Positions 7,501-11,287 of a stretch of 11,287 nt of DNA are shown one piece after another. The translations under genes and the position numbers were made by a program. The first letter of the stretch is position 1; each line of letters starts with the position of its first letter. Source of the DNA: Verrucomicrobiales bacterium (GTDB lineage Bacteria; Verrucomicrobiota; Verrucomicrobiia; Limisphaerales; UBA11320); the NCBI GenBank assembly GCA_003452185.1, contig DMJJ01000351.1:1-11287 (forward strand), written 5' to 3'. The notes beneath the pieces were generated by a model that saw only the letters and a program-made list of their open reading frames with translations, was not told the origin of the DNA and did not search any database.

Positions 7501-8867
7501 GCCGTGAGCGTCTCCCGCGCCATGAGCCCCGCCTTCGTCCAGGCATCGGCCACCGAGAGCGATGCGACCCGCACCGCGACATCAAAGTCCCCGGTCCGCT
7601 GCTGGTAGAAGAACTGGAAGGAGTCCCCCGTGCCACCGATGTCCGACCCCCCGCCCGTCGCATCCAACCCGCCCGCCACCGGCGTGGCTCCCCCGGCAGG
7701 CGATGGGGATCCAATTGCGGCAGGAGCGAACTCCGTGGCGACGAACGTCGCCTGGCTGCCGGGAAGGATGGTGTTGGGGATGCCGGCCAGATCCCGGACC
7801 CCGGTCACCGTCACCGTGTACGACACACCCACCGTCAACGGGGAGGTTGAAAGCAGCACCGTGCGATTGTCTCCGCCGAAGGCTGCGGAGGAGATCGTCA
7901 CGCCCCCCGAGATGCCGTAGTTCCCCTTGTTGCCACCCGAGGCCGCCTCGACGGGCTCCGAGAAGGTCACGCTCACCACGTTGCTCCCGACGTTCTGCAC
8001 CAGAGCCAGGGTCGGGCGGGTCGTGTCCGGCTGCACCGTCAGGGTGGCAGCCACGCTCGCGGTCGTTCCCTTGGAATTCGTCGCCAGGCACCGGAAAGCC
8101 GCCCCGCCATCCCCAAGCGCCGCCGCCGAAAGCGTGTACGTCGAGGCCGTGGCGCCGGGAATCGCGACCCCGTTTCGCTGCCACTGGTAGGTCAGGGAAT
8201 CGGAGTTCGACACCGTGACGGCAAACGCCGCCGGTCCCCCCTCCTGCACCGTGAGCGAGGCCGGCCCGGTGACGAAGGTCGGAACCACCGTCGCCGTCGG
8301 ACTGTACACCACACACCGAGACGCCGGGATCGGCTCCTCCATCGTCCCGTCGGGCAGCTGCCACCTCACCGCCAGGTTGTCCCCTCCCCCGCCCTCCTTC
8401 TGAAGCGCCTCAATATAATACCGTCGCCCACCCACGAGCGGGATCGCCACCGACTGCTGGTTGACCTCCCTCCCCCACTCCCGACTGTTGGTCCACCCCG
8501 CCACCCAGGCAACCACCTGGCGGGTTGACGGAGACTCGTCGCTCGAGAGAAACAAGGTCGACGCGTCATCGCTCGAGACCCAAAAGACGTAATTCCCAGT
8601 GGATGGCGGGATCACAAATGCCCGCAGCCGCTGGCCGTAGTTGTCGGCGAAGTTGATCGGCGCCTCAAAAAAGTCAGGAATGACGTTCGACGACGTCGGA
8701 GTGTTGGCAAGGAACGCCGCCGAGTTCGTCAGATCGCTCACCGCCGTGCCGGCGATCCCGGTCCAGAGCTCCCGAAAAACCCCGACGGTCTGGGCGGAGA
8801 GAGAAGAGGTGATTCCTGCCAATGCAAAGGCGAGGACCGAGAGGTGAAGAGAACAACGGCGCAACAC
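1..8867 (-). CDS. Giant secreted LTD/CotH/PA14/Ig-repeat multidomain protein (3' end outside window)
   Basis: Open frame of 2955 codons with no stop, still open at the left edge, so the C-terminus is missing. I chose the GTG at 8867 because it opens a good signal peptide: MLRRCS, a hydrophobic core LSVLAFALAGI, and a likely cleavage after LSA (residue 25). A TTG at 8864 is the alternative; no in-frame ATG and no clear Shine-Dalgarno precede it. Modules by residue: PA14 30-187; Ig-like 199-279; SbsA-type Ig 283-377; concanavalin-like 385-560; LTD 582-735, 743-868 and 873-1005; carbohydrate-binding-like 1015-1190; beta-sandwich 1199-1300; CotH-like 1310-1708; Ig-like 1712-1795; LTD 1805-1950; carbohydrate-binding-like 1962-2125; LTD 2130-2278 and 2282-2430; tandem repeats 2436 onward. 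Such giant exported proteins are common in Verrucomicrobiota. A role in surface adhesion or matrix is inferred; the substrate is unknown. A sorting signal, if any, lies beyond base 1. Confidence 0.93.
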   Translation of the reverse strand, partial: MLRRCSLHLSVLAFALAGITSSLSAQTVGVFRELWTGIAGTAVSDLTNSAAFLANTPTSSNVIPDFFEAPINFADNYGQRLRAFVIPPSTGNYVFWVSSDDASTLFLSSDESPSTRQVVAWVAGWTNSREWGREVNQQSVAIPLVGGRRYYIEALQKEGGGGDNLAVRWQLPDGTMEEPIPASRCVVYSPTATVVPTFVTGPASLTVQEGGPAAFAVTVSNSDSLTYQWQRNGVAIPGATASTYTLSAAALGDGGAAFRCLATNSKGTTASVAATLTVQPDTTRPTLALVQNVGSNVVSVTFSEPVEAASGGNKGNYGISGGVTISSAAFGGDNRTVLLSTSPLTVGVSYTVTVTGVRDLAGIPNTILPGSQATFVATEFAPAAIGSPSPAGGATPVAGGLDATGGGSDIGGTGDSFQFFYQQRTGDFDVAVRVASLSVADAWTKAGLMARETLTAGSRFAAVLATPTLGGTFFEHRDAVAGAAGSSGSFPANYPSHWIRLRRSGDTFTGYAGYDGQSWATLGSTTVVLPSSLYFGYALASHNSAQAAAVQFRDLQNVTSAAALTLVPPTELLGPSSRKTGLVISEIMYHPAPRADLRNLEYVEIYNSNPYFEDISGYRIAGDVDFTFPPGTLLAGGSFLVIAAVPGDLQAVYGISNVVGPYLGSLKRSGTVKLDNAVGGVLLTVPYDSVPPWPVAANGTGHSIVLANPSYGEANPKAWGISDVAGGSPGGGEAFRPSPLRNLLINEFLAHTDDPLLDYIELYNHGNVPVDLSGCILTDDPLTNRFVIATNTVIPARGHLVYDQSQLGFALSALGGIILLKNPDSTRVLDAVLYEGQENSVSTGRVPDGAPEFYPLATRSPGAANGPMLIRSVVINELMYNPISGSAGDCYVELFNRSAAPVNVGAWTFVSGINYTFPSNTLIPANGYLVVAQDLTNLLAHYANLTTNNTVGNYAGKLSHSGDRVALAMPDQTIRTNALGQAVTNTLYITVDEVTYGTGGRWGQWSDGGGSSLELIDPRSNHRMAYSWADSDETAKAPWTNIEATGVLDNGAGAIDFVQIGLLASGECLLDAVELRPGTAGANAITNPDFETGLNGWTPEGDHVRSSLEASGGYGGGKCLHIRATDQMWTGANSVVGNLSVTNLAAGQTATLRFKARWLHGWPEPMLRVHGNYLEATARMTIPTNLGTPGALNSRAAANGAPTISSVTHSPTVPGAGENVVVTARFYDPDGLTSPTLNYRIDPAVAITSVAMVDDGTGGDAVAGDGVYSATLPGQAAGVLAAFTLTVRDPAGATSRFPVDLNDTSPARECLVYFGSPSGESSFGTYRLWITQGNIARWSSLPDLSNEAIDCTWVYGPRVIYNMSGHYAGSPYHQQFDSPVGSPCHYNLSMPPDDQFLGTTSFNKIHAPGNGPFDDDTIQREQTAYSVARSLGIPWNYRRYVHLFVNGSPRVNGSGTGMMEDTQVPNGDVVDEDWSKDNGGDLYKLQPWFEFDSSGGGNNNYSWCMLNQYTTTGGVKKLARYRWNYQIRRVQDSASRFTNVWNLVDAANLPANTPQFIQNMNAQADMEEWMRTFASVHSVGDWDHFGSQNAQNMYGYKPDHDGWKLLIWDHNIVIGNSGSWGPGANLFTYTGGDSGMANIYNTPLYVRAMWRAYKEIANGAFDPVRLGQLVDAKYSAFLAAGVNVASPASIKSWVASARASILSQLSAANADSPFAVSGAASFSSGTNLVTLTGTAPVEAATLWVNGMPYAVTWSNPYTWSMRVALAGGLNTLVIEGHDLHGNALPGAAVTMGITYTGAAEVASGRVMINEIMYNPATPGASFVELFNSSGTNSFDLSGYRLDGADFTFPGGSIITPGGFLVVAADAVAFAQAYGAGIPLAGVMQGTLQNGGETLRLVKPGVTPADDLVVDEVTYDSAAPWPALANGFGPSLQLIDASQDNRRVMNWTAVATNSAPPQPTPQWRYVTATGTASSTTFYIYLQAAGDVYIDDMKLVAGSVPEAGANLLGNGDFETPLGVEWVIGSDGNNSASTISTQQKHSGASSLHLVASAGGTTKNSSIWQTTGALSGTYTLSYWYLENPAGGTLTVRTSGRWIDTNPTIAPPTVTYSTASYTPGATNANARVLLAFPSLWLNEVQPANLSGVTDRFGHHHPWVELYNSGAAPVSLAGCYLSATYSNLTSWAFPSMSLNPGEFRLVYLDGSGSESTATELHSSVAIPALSGTVVLSQVAGGTTNILDYLNYTLVNSDRSYGAFPDGKPNKRTRFYYATPGGTNNIAYPNSPLFINEWMASNTHTLGNPLNGKFDDWFELYNAGVTPIDLTGYTLANNTNTPAQFAIPAGYVVPANGYLLVWADKNSSQNNPASSPDLHVNFNLSKAGETIALYAPNGTNIDLIQFGAQTNDISQGRWPDGNGVPFVFMSTPTPRAANSFGTVTNGSPVLQPIGDRTVAEGTPLQFTAVASDPDAGQTLTFSLDPGAPAGALINPSSGLFSWTPGEADGPGVFTLTVRVTDNGTPARSAFETLHVTVTEVNTPPQLSPLLDQSVNEGSTLSFTATAFDADLPANTLTYSLDPGAPAGASIDPVTGLFTFTPTEAQGPGVYSLTVRVRDNGTPPLSGAETINITVNEVNVAPLLTVPPTQVVAELVSLTVTNLASDADLPPNLLTFALLSAPAGVVLNPTSGVLSWTPTEAQGPSTNTITLRVFDNGTPSLAATQSFTIIVTESNTPPSLTVATNQTLAELTTLTVTNTASDADLPAQSLTFALVSAPTGVALNSTNGVLTWTPTEAQGPSTNTITLRVFDSGTPSLSVTQSFDVVVTEVNVAPVLAAIGNKSVNEGVLLTFTATATDADLPAQTLKYTLDAGAPAGASITAGGLFTWTPTEAQGPGTYAITVRVTDDGTPALSAFETIQVTVNEVNVAPVLAAIGNKSVNEGVLLTFTATATDADLPAQTLKYTLD
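1578..2480 (-). other. Fifth and sixth LTD domains
   Basis: LTD5 (about 2130-2278) has LWLNEVQPANLSG, HPWVELYNSG, VSLAGCYLS and FPSMSLNPGEFRLVYLDG. LTD6 (about 2282-2430) has LFINEWMASNTHTLG, DDWFELYNAG, IDLTGYTLANN and PANGYLLVWADKNSS, then GRWPDGNG and STPTPRAANS, the usual LTD end. They close the LTD part of the protein directly before the tandem repeats. Confidence 0.82.
2493..2984 (-). other. Second carbohydrate-binding-like jelly roll
   Basis: Residues about 1962-2125: WRYVTATGTASSTTFYIYLQ, VYIDDMKLVAG, NLLGNGDFETPLG, KHSGASSLHLVAS and GTYTLSYWYLENPAG. The 'NLLGNGDFE...SLHL...LSYWY' series resembles CBM4/9-like modules and repeats the architecture placed before the CotH module (near residues 1015-1190). 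Aromatic residues in YWYL could face a ligand, but no ligand can be named. Confidence 0.55.
3018..3455 (-). other. Fourth LTD domain
   Basis: Residues about 1805-1950: VMINEIMYNPATPGASF, VELFNSSG, FDLSGYRLDG, ADFTFPGGSIITPGGFLVVA, then DEVTYDSAAPWP. It is the clearest LTD in the protein and follows the CotH-like module after an Ig-like linker (about 1712-1795). LTD immediately after CotH is a recurrent pairing in Verrucomicrobiota exoproteins. Confidence 0.83.
3745..4940 (-). other. Divergent CotH-kinase-like domain
   Basis: Residues about 1310-1708. CotH proteins are Fam20C-related secreted or spore-coat protein kinases. Recognisable blocks in order: SFNKIHAPGN with QREQTAY (R1420, E1421) and VARSLGIP; the YRRYVHLFVNG strand; MMEDTQ (E1460), at the place of the family's 'L-x-E-x' strand; GGDLYKLQPW (K1484); DWDHFGSQNAQN (D1581, D1583); and WKLLIWDHN (W1608, D1609), the terminal 'W-D' motif whose aspartate is catalytic in Bacillus CotH. 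The usual 'RGxSSxxxPKKsy' start is replaced by VIYNMSGHYAGSPYH. The fold is fairly sure, activity is not. It sits between an Ig-like linker and further LTD modules. Confidence 0.72.
4971..5825 (-). other. Carbohydrate-binding-like jelly roll plus beta-sandwich linker
   Basis: Residues about 1015-1190 include CLLDAVELRPGT, NAITNPDFETGLNGW and ATLRFKARWLHGW. NPDFE-GLNGW followed by a lone ligand-facing strand series is the usual look of CBM4/9-like modules. Residues about 1199-1300 (GAPTISSVTHSPTVPGAGE, VVVTARFYDPDG, DDGTGGDAVAGDGVYSATLP) match the beta-sandwich often seen directly before CotH modules in exported PVC proteins. Assignment is by pattern only. Confidence 0.55.
5855..7124 (-). other. 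Three consecutive lamin-tail (LTD) domains
   Basis: Each module opens with the LTD signature I-x-E-x(2)-Y/A-x-P followed by an EhYN strand and a DhSG-type strand. LTD1 (from ~582) has VISEIMYHPAP, EYVEIYNSN and DISGYRI. LTD2 (from ~743) has LLINEFLAHTDD, DYIELYNHG and VDLSGCIL. LTD3 (from ~873) has VVINELMYNP, CYVELFNRS and FTFPSNTLIPANGYLVVAQD-like spacing. Bacterial LTDs are Ig-like beta sandwiches in exported proteins and nucleases. No nuclease motif lies next to them here, so a structural or binding role is more likely. Confidence 0.82.
7190..7715 (-). other. Concanavalin-like (DUF1349-type) domain of the giant protein
   Basis: Residues about 385-560 contain DSFQFFYQQRTGDFDVAV, AWTKAGLMARETLTAGS, HWIRLRRSGDTFTGYAGYDG and SLYFGYALASHNSAQAA. 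This series of strands is the pattern of the DUF1349/'regulation of enolase' concanavalin-like jelly roll often found in exported PVC proteins. A ligand cannot be named from the sequence. Confidence 0.6.
7737..8273 (-). other. Two Ig-like domains (I-set-like, then SbsA-type) of the giant protein
   Basis: Residues about 199-279 form a classic bacterial Ig fold: SLTVQEGGPAAFAVTVS, the core tryptophan W229 in YQWQRNG, a pre-strand TYTLSAAAL, and C260 in FRCLATNSKG, ending in ATLTV. Residues about 283-377 look like an SbsA-type Ig domain: VVSVTFSEPVEAAS, NYGISGG, then GVSYTVTVTGVRDLAG and TFVA. Both are spacer or adhesion folds with no enzymatic motif. Confidence 0.7.
8309..8780 (-). other. PA14 domain of the giant protein
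   Basis: Residues about 30-187 start with FRELWTGIAGTAVSDL and contain the PA14 hallmarks: GNYVFWVSSDDASTLFLS, then VAIPLVGGRRYYIEALQKE, then GGDNLAVRWQLPDG. The adjacent acidic pair D100-D101 in SSDD matches the paired aspartates that bind calcium and glycan in PA14 lectins such as yeast flocculins. Sugar binding is therefore possible, but it is inferred from this motif alone. A PA14 directly after the signal peptide is a frequent arrangement in secreted Verrucomicrobiota proteins. Confidence 0.8.
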
Positions 8868-8898
8868 AACAAAACAACGATGGGTGGAACTTACAGAG

Positions 8899-8928
8899 CT
8901 TATATCCAGACTCAGCCTCCCGCCGTAA
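8899..8928 (-). promoter_or_regulatory. Weak sigma70-like promoter candidate for the giant gene
   Basis: On the minus strand TTACGG (8928-8923) and TATAAG (8904-8899) are separated by 18 bases. The -10-like hexamer is reasonable, the -35-like one poor. It would give a short leader of about 25 bases before the GTG at 8867, which fits the absence of a Shine-Dalgarno sequence close to the start. Found by eye only. Confidence 0.28.
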
Positions 8929-8938
8929 AACGCAAGCG

Positions 8939-8962
8939 GAATGTCACCCAACTGTGACATTC
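8939..8962. promoter_or_regulatory. Perfect 9-bp inverted repeat, candidate operator
   Basis: Arms GAATGTCAC and GTGACATTC are exact reverse complements with a 6-base spacer. There is no following T-run on either strand, so it is not a factor-independent terminator. It lies 72 bases upstream of the chosen GTG and just upstream of the promoter-like pair, where a dimeric regulator could act. The core TGTCAC-N6-GTGACA is not the CRP consensus (TGTGA-N6-TCACA), so the regulator is unknown. Confidence 0.45.
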
Positions 8963-9011
8963 AGGCACACTGTCCTAGTAATCGGCCAATGGGGAAACCG
9001 CTACAGTCCCA

Positions 9012-9069
9012 GGGGAGGAAGGGATGAACGGAGGCGAGGGTGAAGGTCGGAGGGGTGAGAGGGGGGGGG
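9012..9069 (+). other. G-rich tract with G9 run, possible G-quadruplex
   Basis: Plus-strand G-runs of three or more lie at 9012-9015, 9021-9023, 9038-9040, 9052-9055 and 9061-9069 (nine consecutive G). Four such runs within under 60 bases permit a G-quadruplex, although two loops are long. On the minus strand, the sense strand of the neighbouring genes, this is a C-rich tract that could resemble a C-rich Rho-loading site. Either role is inference. Confidence 0.35.
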
Positions 9070-9211
9070 TGGCGGCAGACGGGACCAAGATGACACGGAC
9101 CTGAAGGGGGGACACGCCGGGCAAATTGCCGCGCGGCCCGTCCGCACCATCATGGTTTCGTCCGCCGCCAGCCGACAATGGCTGCCAGCCTCCACCCCCG
9201 CCCTGGCCGGC

Positions 9212-10894
9212 CTACTTTAACCGGCACTCCCCATTTCCCTCCTCGAAATACACGGTTGACCCGACCTCGGTGGTCTTAAGGTACTGGTGCCAAACGAGAA
9301 ACCCGAGATCGCGATCGGCCTCAGACATCTTCTCCGTGGCCTTCGGCGGGCTTGCGTCACCGTAGGTGAGGGATTCCGTCAGGACGCGGCCATCCATGGC
9401 TCTGGGTGGGTCCACTCCTAGGATCGAGAGAAGCGTCGGGGCGATGTCGATATTTCCGGTCGGCAGTTCGTCCACAAACCCCTTCTTGAAGTCCGGGCCG
9501 GCGGCCACAAGGGTGTTGTGGAGATCGAAGCGGCTCAAAGAGGCGTGGGTCCCGAGCCCCCGTTTACCCTCCATGGCGGTGATCATCCCGGGAACCCCGT
9601 TTTCGTTTCGATCGGACGTCCAGCGCATGGAAACCACCACGTCCGGGGCACCGTTCGTGACTCCCACATGCACTTGGTCCAACGGGAAGGTTCCCGGAAT
9701 CGGAATCGCCGAGAACACAACACCGGCAAAGTCCGTCGCCTGGAGGAAATCAACGAGCTTTCGGATGGTCTTCTCCTCGTGCTCGAAAACATAAAACGTG
9801 GTGCTACCACCCAAGCTCACCACCATGATGTCGCCCGCCTCGGGATTCCTAAACTGCTTCCCCGCATTGAACTTCGCCCTCTTGAGCGCCTCGATGATGT
9901 CAGGCCCTCGGTCGATCGTGGAGAACCCGTGATCCGACACGACCAGGATGTCCGTGGTTTCCAGGACCTCCTTCTCCTCCAGGGCCTTGATCACGGCAGC
10001 CAGATTCTTGTCGCTGCTCTCCAAAGCAGCGATCGCGGCCTCCGATCCAAGCCCTGAGGCATGCTGAGCGGCGTCGGGCTCGGCGAGCCAGAGGAGGGAG
10101 TATTTGGGAACATTCTTTTTCCAGAGCCCCTTTGTCAGGACCTTCGTGGTCCAGGAGTCGGGCGTGGGGGAGGCTTCCCCGGGACGGCGCCCCGCGCGCG
10201 CGGCGTCCGCAACGGCCGTCGAGGCGTCGGCCGCCGGGCTGTTGGTCCCCGACCGATCACGGCTCGAGCCTGCGGAATTGGTGGGGAAGGTCCCGAACTC
10301 CAAAGCCTTGATGAAACCCTCCGCCACCGAACGGGGGATGGATTCCCCGCGAAACAGGGTGACTGATTCCTTCTGGGCCTGGGTGGACTTGCGTGGGGCG
10401 CGATCGTGGAGCAACGCGATCGGCTTCGACCCTGCGATCACGGTCGGGATGCCGGCCTGCTGCAGGATCTCCGCCACGGTCGGGGATTGCAGATAGTGTC
10501 CGCCGGTAAGCAGGTCGCCGCGCCGCACCGCATCCAGAGTCTCCGTCCCGTAGGAGGCCAGCCAGTTGAGATCGGGACGATACTCCGTGTTTGCCATCAC
10601 CCCCCCATGGTCCGGGTGCATCCCGGTCGCAAGGGCTGTCCCGTTGACCTCGGTCGAGGTGATATAGGCCGAGTGGTGGTTTCGGAAAAAGGTCCCCTTC
10701 CGGGCGAACTCATAGAGGGTCGGCGTGTATTGGGGAGTGATGAAGTCAGGTCGCATCCCATCCCACACCACCACTACCACATGCTCCGCCTGCCCATGGA
10801 CCGCGGCCCCGCGGGACGCACAGATCCCTGCCCACCAGACCACCAGGAGGCAGACGGCGTGCCGAAGGGACCAAACCAGGCGAGGGGGATGCAT
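9212..10894 (-). CDS. Exported NPP-type phosphodiesterase (alkaline phosphatase superfamily)
   Basis: A complete 560-residue protein, ATG at 10894 to TAG at 9212. The N-terminus has a signal peptide (core AVCLLVVWWAGICAS, cleavage near residues 31-36). The full metal-site set of nucleotide pyrophosphatase/phosphodiesterases can be read: D45 in VVVWDGMRPD, nucleophile T81 with N84 in TSTEVNG, the TGMHPDHGG loop, D274 and H278 in EPDAAQH, D321-H322 in VVSDHGF, and H450 in GLGTHASLS. These families use two zinc ions to cleave phosphodiesters such as nucleotides or lipid headgroups; the substrate here is unknown. Residues about 206-247 are a low-complexity Ser/Ala/Arg/Pro insert. It lies 87 bases after the upstream gene with no terminator seen, so co-transcription is possible. 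No clear Shine-Dalgarno precedes the ATG. Confidence 0.94.
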   Translation of the reverse strand: MHPPRLVWSLRHAVCLLVVWWAGICASRGAAVHGQAEHVVVVVWDGMRPDFITPQYTPTLYEFARKGTFFRNHHSAYITSTEVNGTALATGMHPDHGGVMANTEYRPDLNWLASYGTETLDAVRRGDLLTGGHYLQSPTVAEILQQAGIPTVIAGSKPIALLHDRAPRKSTQAQKESVTLFRGESIPRSVAEGFIKALEFGTFPTNSAGSSRDRSGTNSPAADASTAVADAARAGRRPGEASPTPDSWTTKVLTKGLWKKNVPKYSLLWLAEPDAAQHASGLGSEAAIAALESSDKNLAAVIKALEEKEVLETTDILVVSDHGFSTIDRGPDIIEALKRAKFNAGKQFRNPEAGDIMVVSLGGSTTFYVFEHEEKTIRKLVDFLQATDFAGVVFSAIPIPGTFPLDQVHVGVTNGAPDVVVSMRWTSDRNENGVPGMITAMEGKRGLGTHASLSRFDLHNTLVAAGPDFKKGFVDELPTGNIDIAPTLLSILGVDPPRAMDGRVLTESLTYGDASPPKATEKMSEADRDLGFLVWHQYLKTTEVGSTVYFEEGNGECRLK

Positions 10895-10981
10895 GGGGCG
10901 AATCTACCAGCCCCGGCCCAGTTGGCACGTTACGTACCGGCATCAAGGGTGAAACGGTCCCGTGCGCCCCGGGGTTGCTCC

Positions 10982-11287
10982 TCAGGGGGCAGTCGATTCC
11001 TCCAGGATCCGCTGATAGGCCGCACGGGCGTGCTGGTAATCGGACCTGGCCTGCTCCAGCTCCTCAGGCTTGAGAAATCGCTCCTTCTGCGACCAGCACT
11101 GGTCGACCCCCTTCAGGCACCACTCGGCACTCCGGCGGGAGGCCCGGATCGGCTTTCCGTCCACGACCACAAAGACCGGGTTCGAATGGGAGGACCCGAG
11201 GACGCGGAGTGCCACCCAGCTGCTCCGCTCAATCGCGACATCAAACTCCATCGACTCGACGTGCCCGTCCGCGACAAGCGGGCGGGT
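10982..11287 (-). CDS. C-terminal end of a probable CehA/McbA-type metallohydrolase (5' end outside window)
   Basis: The frame enters from the right edge (TRPLVADGHVESMEFDV) and ends at TGA at 10982, giving 101 residues; the ATG at 11251 is internal, since the frame and the fold continue upstream of it. The tail has a beta-sandwich end (IERSSWVALRVLGSSHSNPV, FVVVDGKPI) followed by two helices (AEWCLKGVDQCW, then EELEQARSDYQHARAAYQRI). From memory this matches the C-terminal domain that follows the PHP-like catalytic domain of CehA/McbA family metallohydrolases. No catalytic residues are inside the window, so the assignment rests on the tail alone. Confidence 0.6.
   Translation of the reverse strand, partial: TRPLVADGHVESMEFDVAIERSSWVALRVLGSSHSNPVFVVVDGKPIRASRRSAEWCLKGVDQCWSQKERFLKPEELEQARSDYQHARAAYQRILEESTAP

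Larger units (their letters stand above)
8868..9211. other. 344-base intergenic spacer
   Basis: No convincing gene is present on either strand; the short frames that cross it have no start signal or family likeness. From the phosphodiesterase stop toward the giant gene it holds a weak stem without a T-run (not called a terminator), a G-rich plus-strand stretch with a G9 run (9012-9069), a perfect inverted repeat (8939-8962) and a promoter-like pair (8899-8928). It separates two co-directional genes, so the giant gene probably has its own promoter here. Confidence 0.7.

Noticed and set aside
4713..7850. A 1045-codon open frame on the plus strand, antisense to the giant gene (with similar long frames at 144-1802 and 1989-4013)
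   Set aside because: All three are in codon register with the minus-strand gene. In that register antisense stops require sense codons TTA, CTA or TCA, which are rare in this GC-rich gene. Their translations are Arg/Gly/Pro/His-rich with no domain likeness, whereas the minus-strand frame shows clear LTD, PA14 and CotH motifs.
8674..8877. Short minus-strand frame starting with MFCCVAPLF that overlaps the giant gene's start
   Set aside because: It is offset from the giant frame, ends after 67 codons and has no family motif; the giant frame in the same place gives a signal peptide and PA14.
8939..8962. Inverted repeat considered as a CRP-type site
   Set aside because: The half-sites read TGTCAC/GTGACA rather than TGTGA/TCACA, so a CRP assignment is not supported; kept only as an unassigned operator candidate.
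9170..9195. Possible terminator stem (CAGCC/GGCTG, 6-base loop) after the phosphodiesterase stop
   Set aside because: Only five base pairs and no T-run follows on the minus strand, so it does not meet the form of a factor-independent terminator.
10895..10981. Promoter or terminator in the 87-base spacer before the phosphodiesterase
   Set aside because: A CCCCGGGG palindrome and TACGTA-like sequence are present, but there is no convincing -35/-10 pair or stem with T-run.

Overview
The window is GC-rich and reads almost entirely from the minus strand. It holds three genes: one giant secreted multidomain protein (positions 8867 down past 1, C-terminus outside the window), one complete secreted phosphodiesterase of the nucleotide pyrophosphatase/phosphodiesterase (NPP) type (10894 to 9212), and the last ~100 residues of a third protein that enters from the right edge. 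Lamin-tail (LTD) modules, a divergent CotH-kinase module, PA14 and cadherin/Ig-like repeats in one exported protein are typical of Verrucomicrobiota, and to a lesser degree of Planctomycetota. A member of the PVC superphylum, most likely Verrucomicrobiota, is the best guess; there is no rRNA or other marker to prove it.

Layout from right to left, in the direction of transcription: 11287-10982 is the C-terminal tail of a probable CehA/McbA-type metallohydrolase; 10981-10895 is a short spacer; 10894-9212 is the phosphodiesterase with signal peptide and a complete metal-site residue set; 9211-8868 is a 344-base non-coding spacer with a G-rich tract (including G9), a perfect 9-bp inverted repeat and a weak promoter-like pair; 8867-1 is the giant protein.

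The giant reading frame was followed codon by codon through all 8867 bases without a stop (2955 codons, still open at base 1). Its module order is: signal peptide, PA14, Ig-like, SbsA-like Ig, concanavalin-like (DUF1349 type), three LTDs, carbohydrate-binding-like plus beta-sandwich linker, CotH-kinase-like, Ig-like, LTD, carbohydrate-binding-like, two LTDs, then at least six tandem ~96-residue putative-Ig/cadherin-like repeats. It looks like an exported surface or matrix protein that combines adhesion and glycan-binding modules with a possible protein-kinase-like domain. Its long plus-strand antisense frames are composition shadows. The two right-hand genes are plausible exported or envelope hydrolases. 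The sequence does not show that the three genes form a functional unit, although all point the same way.
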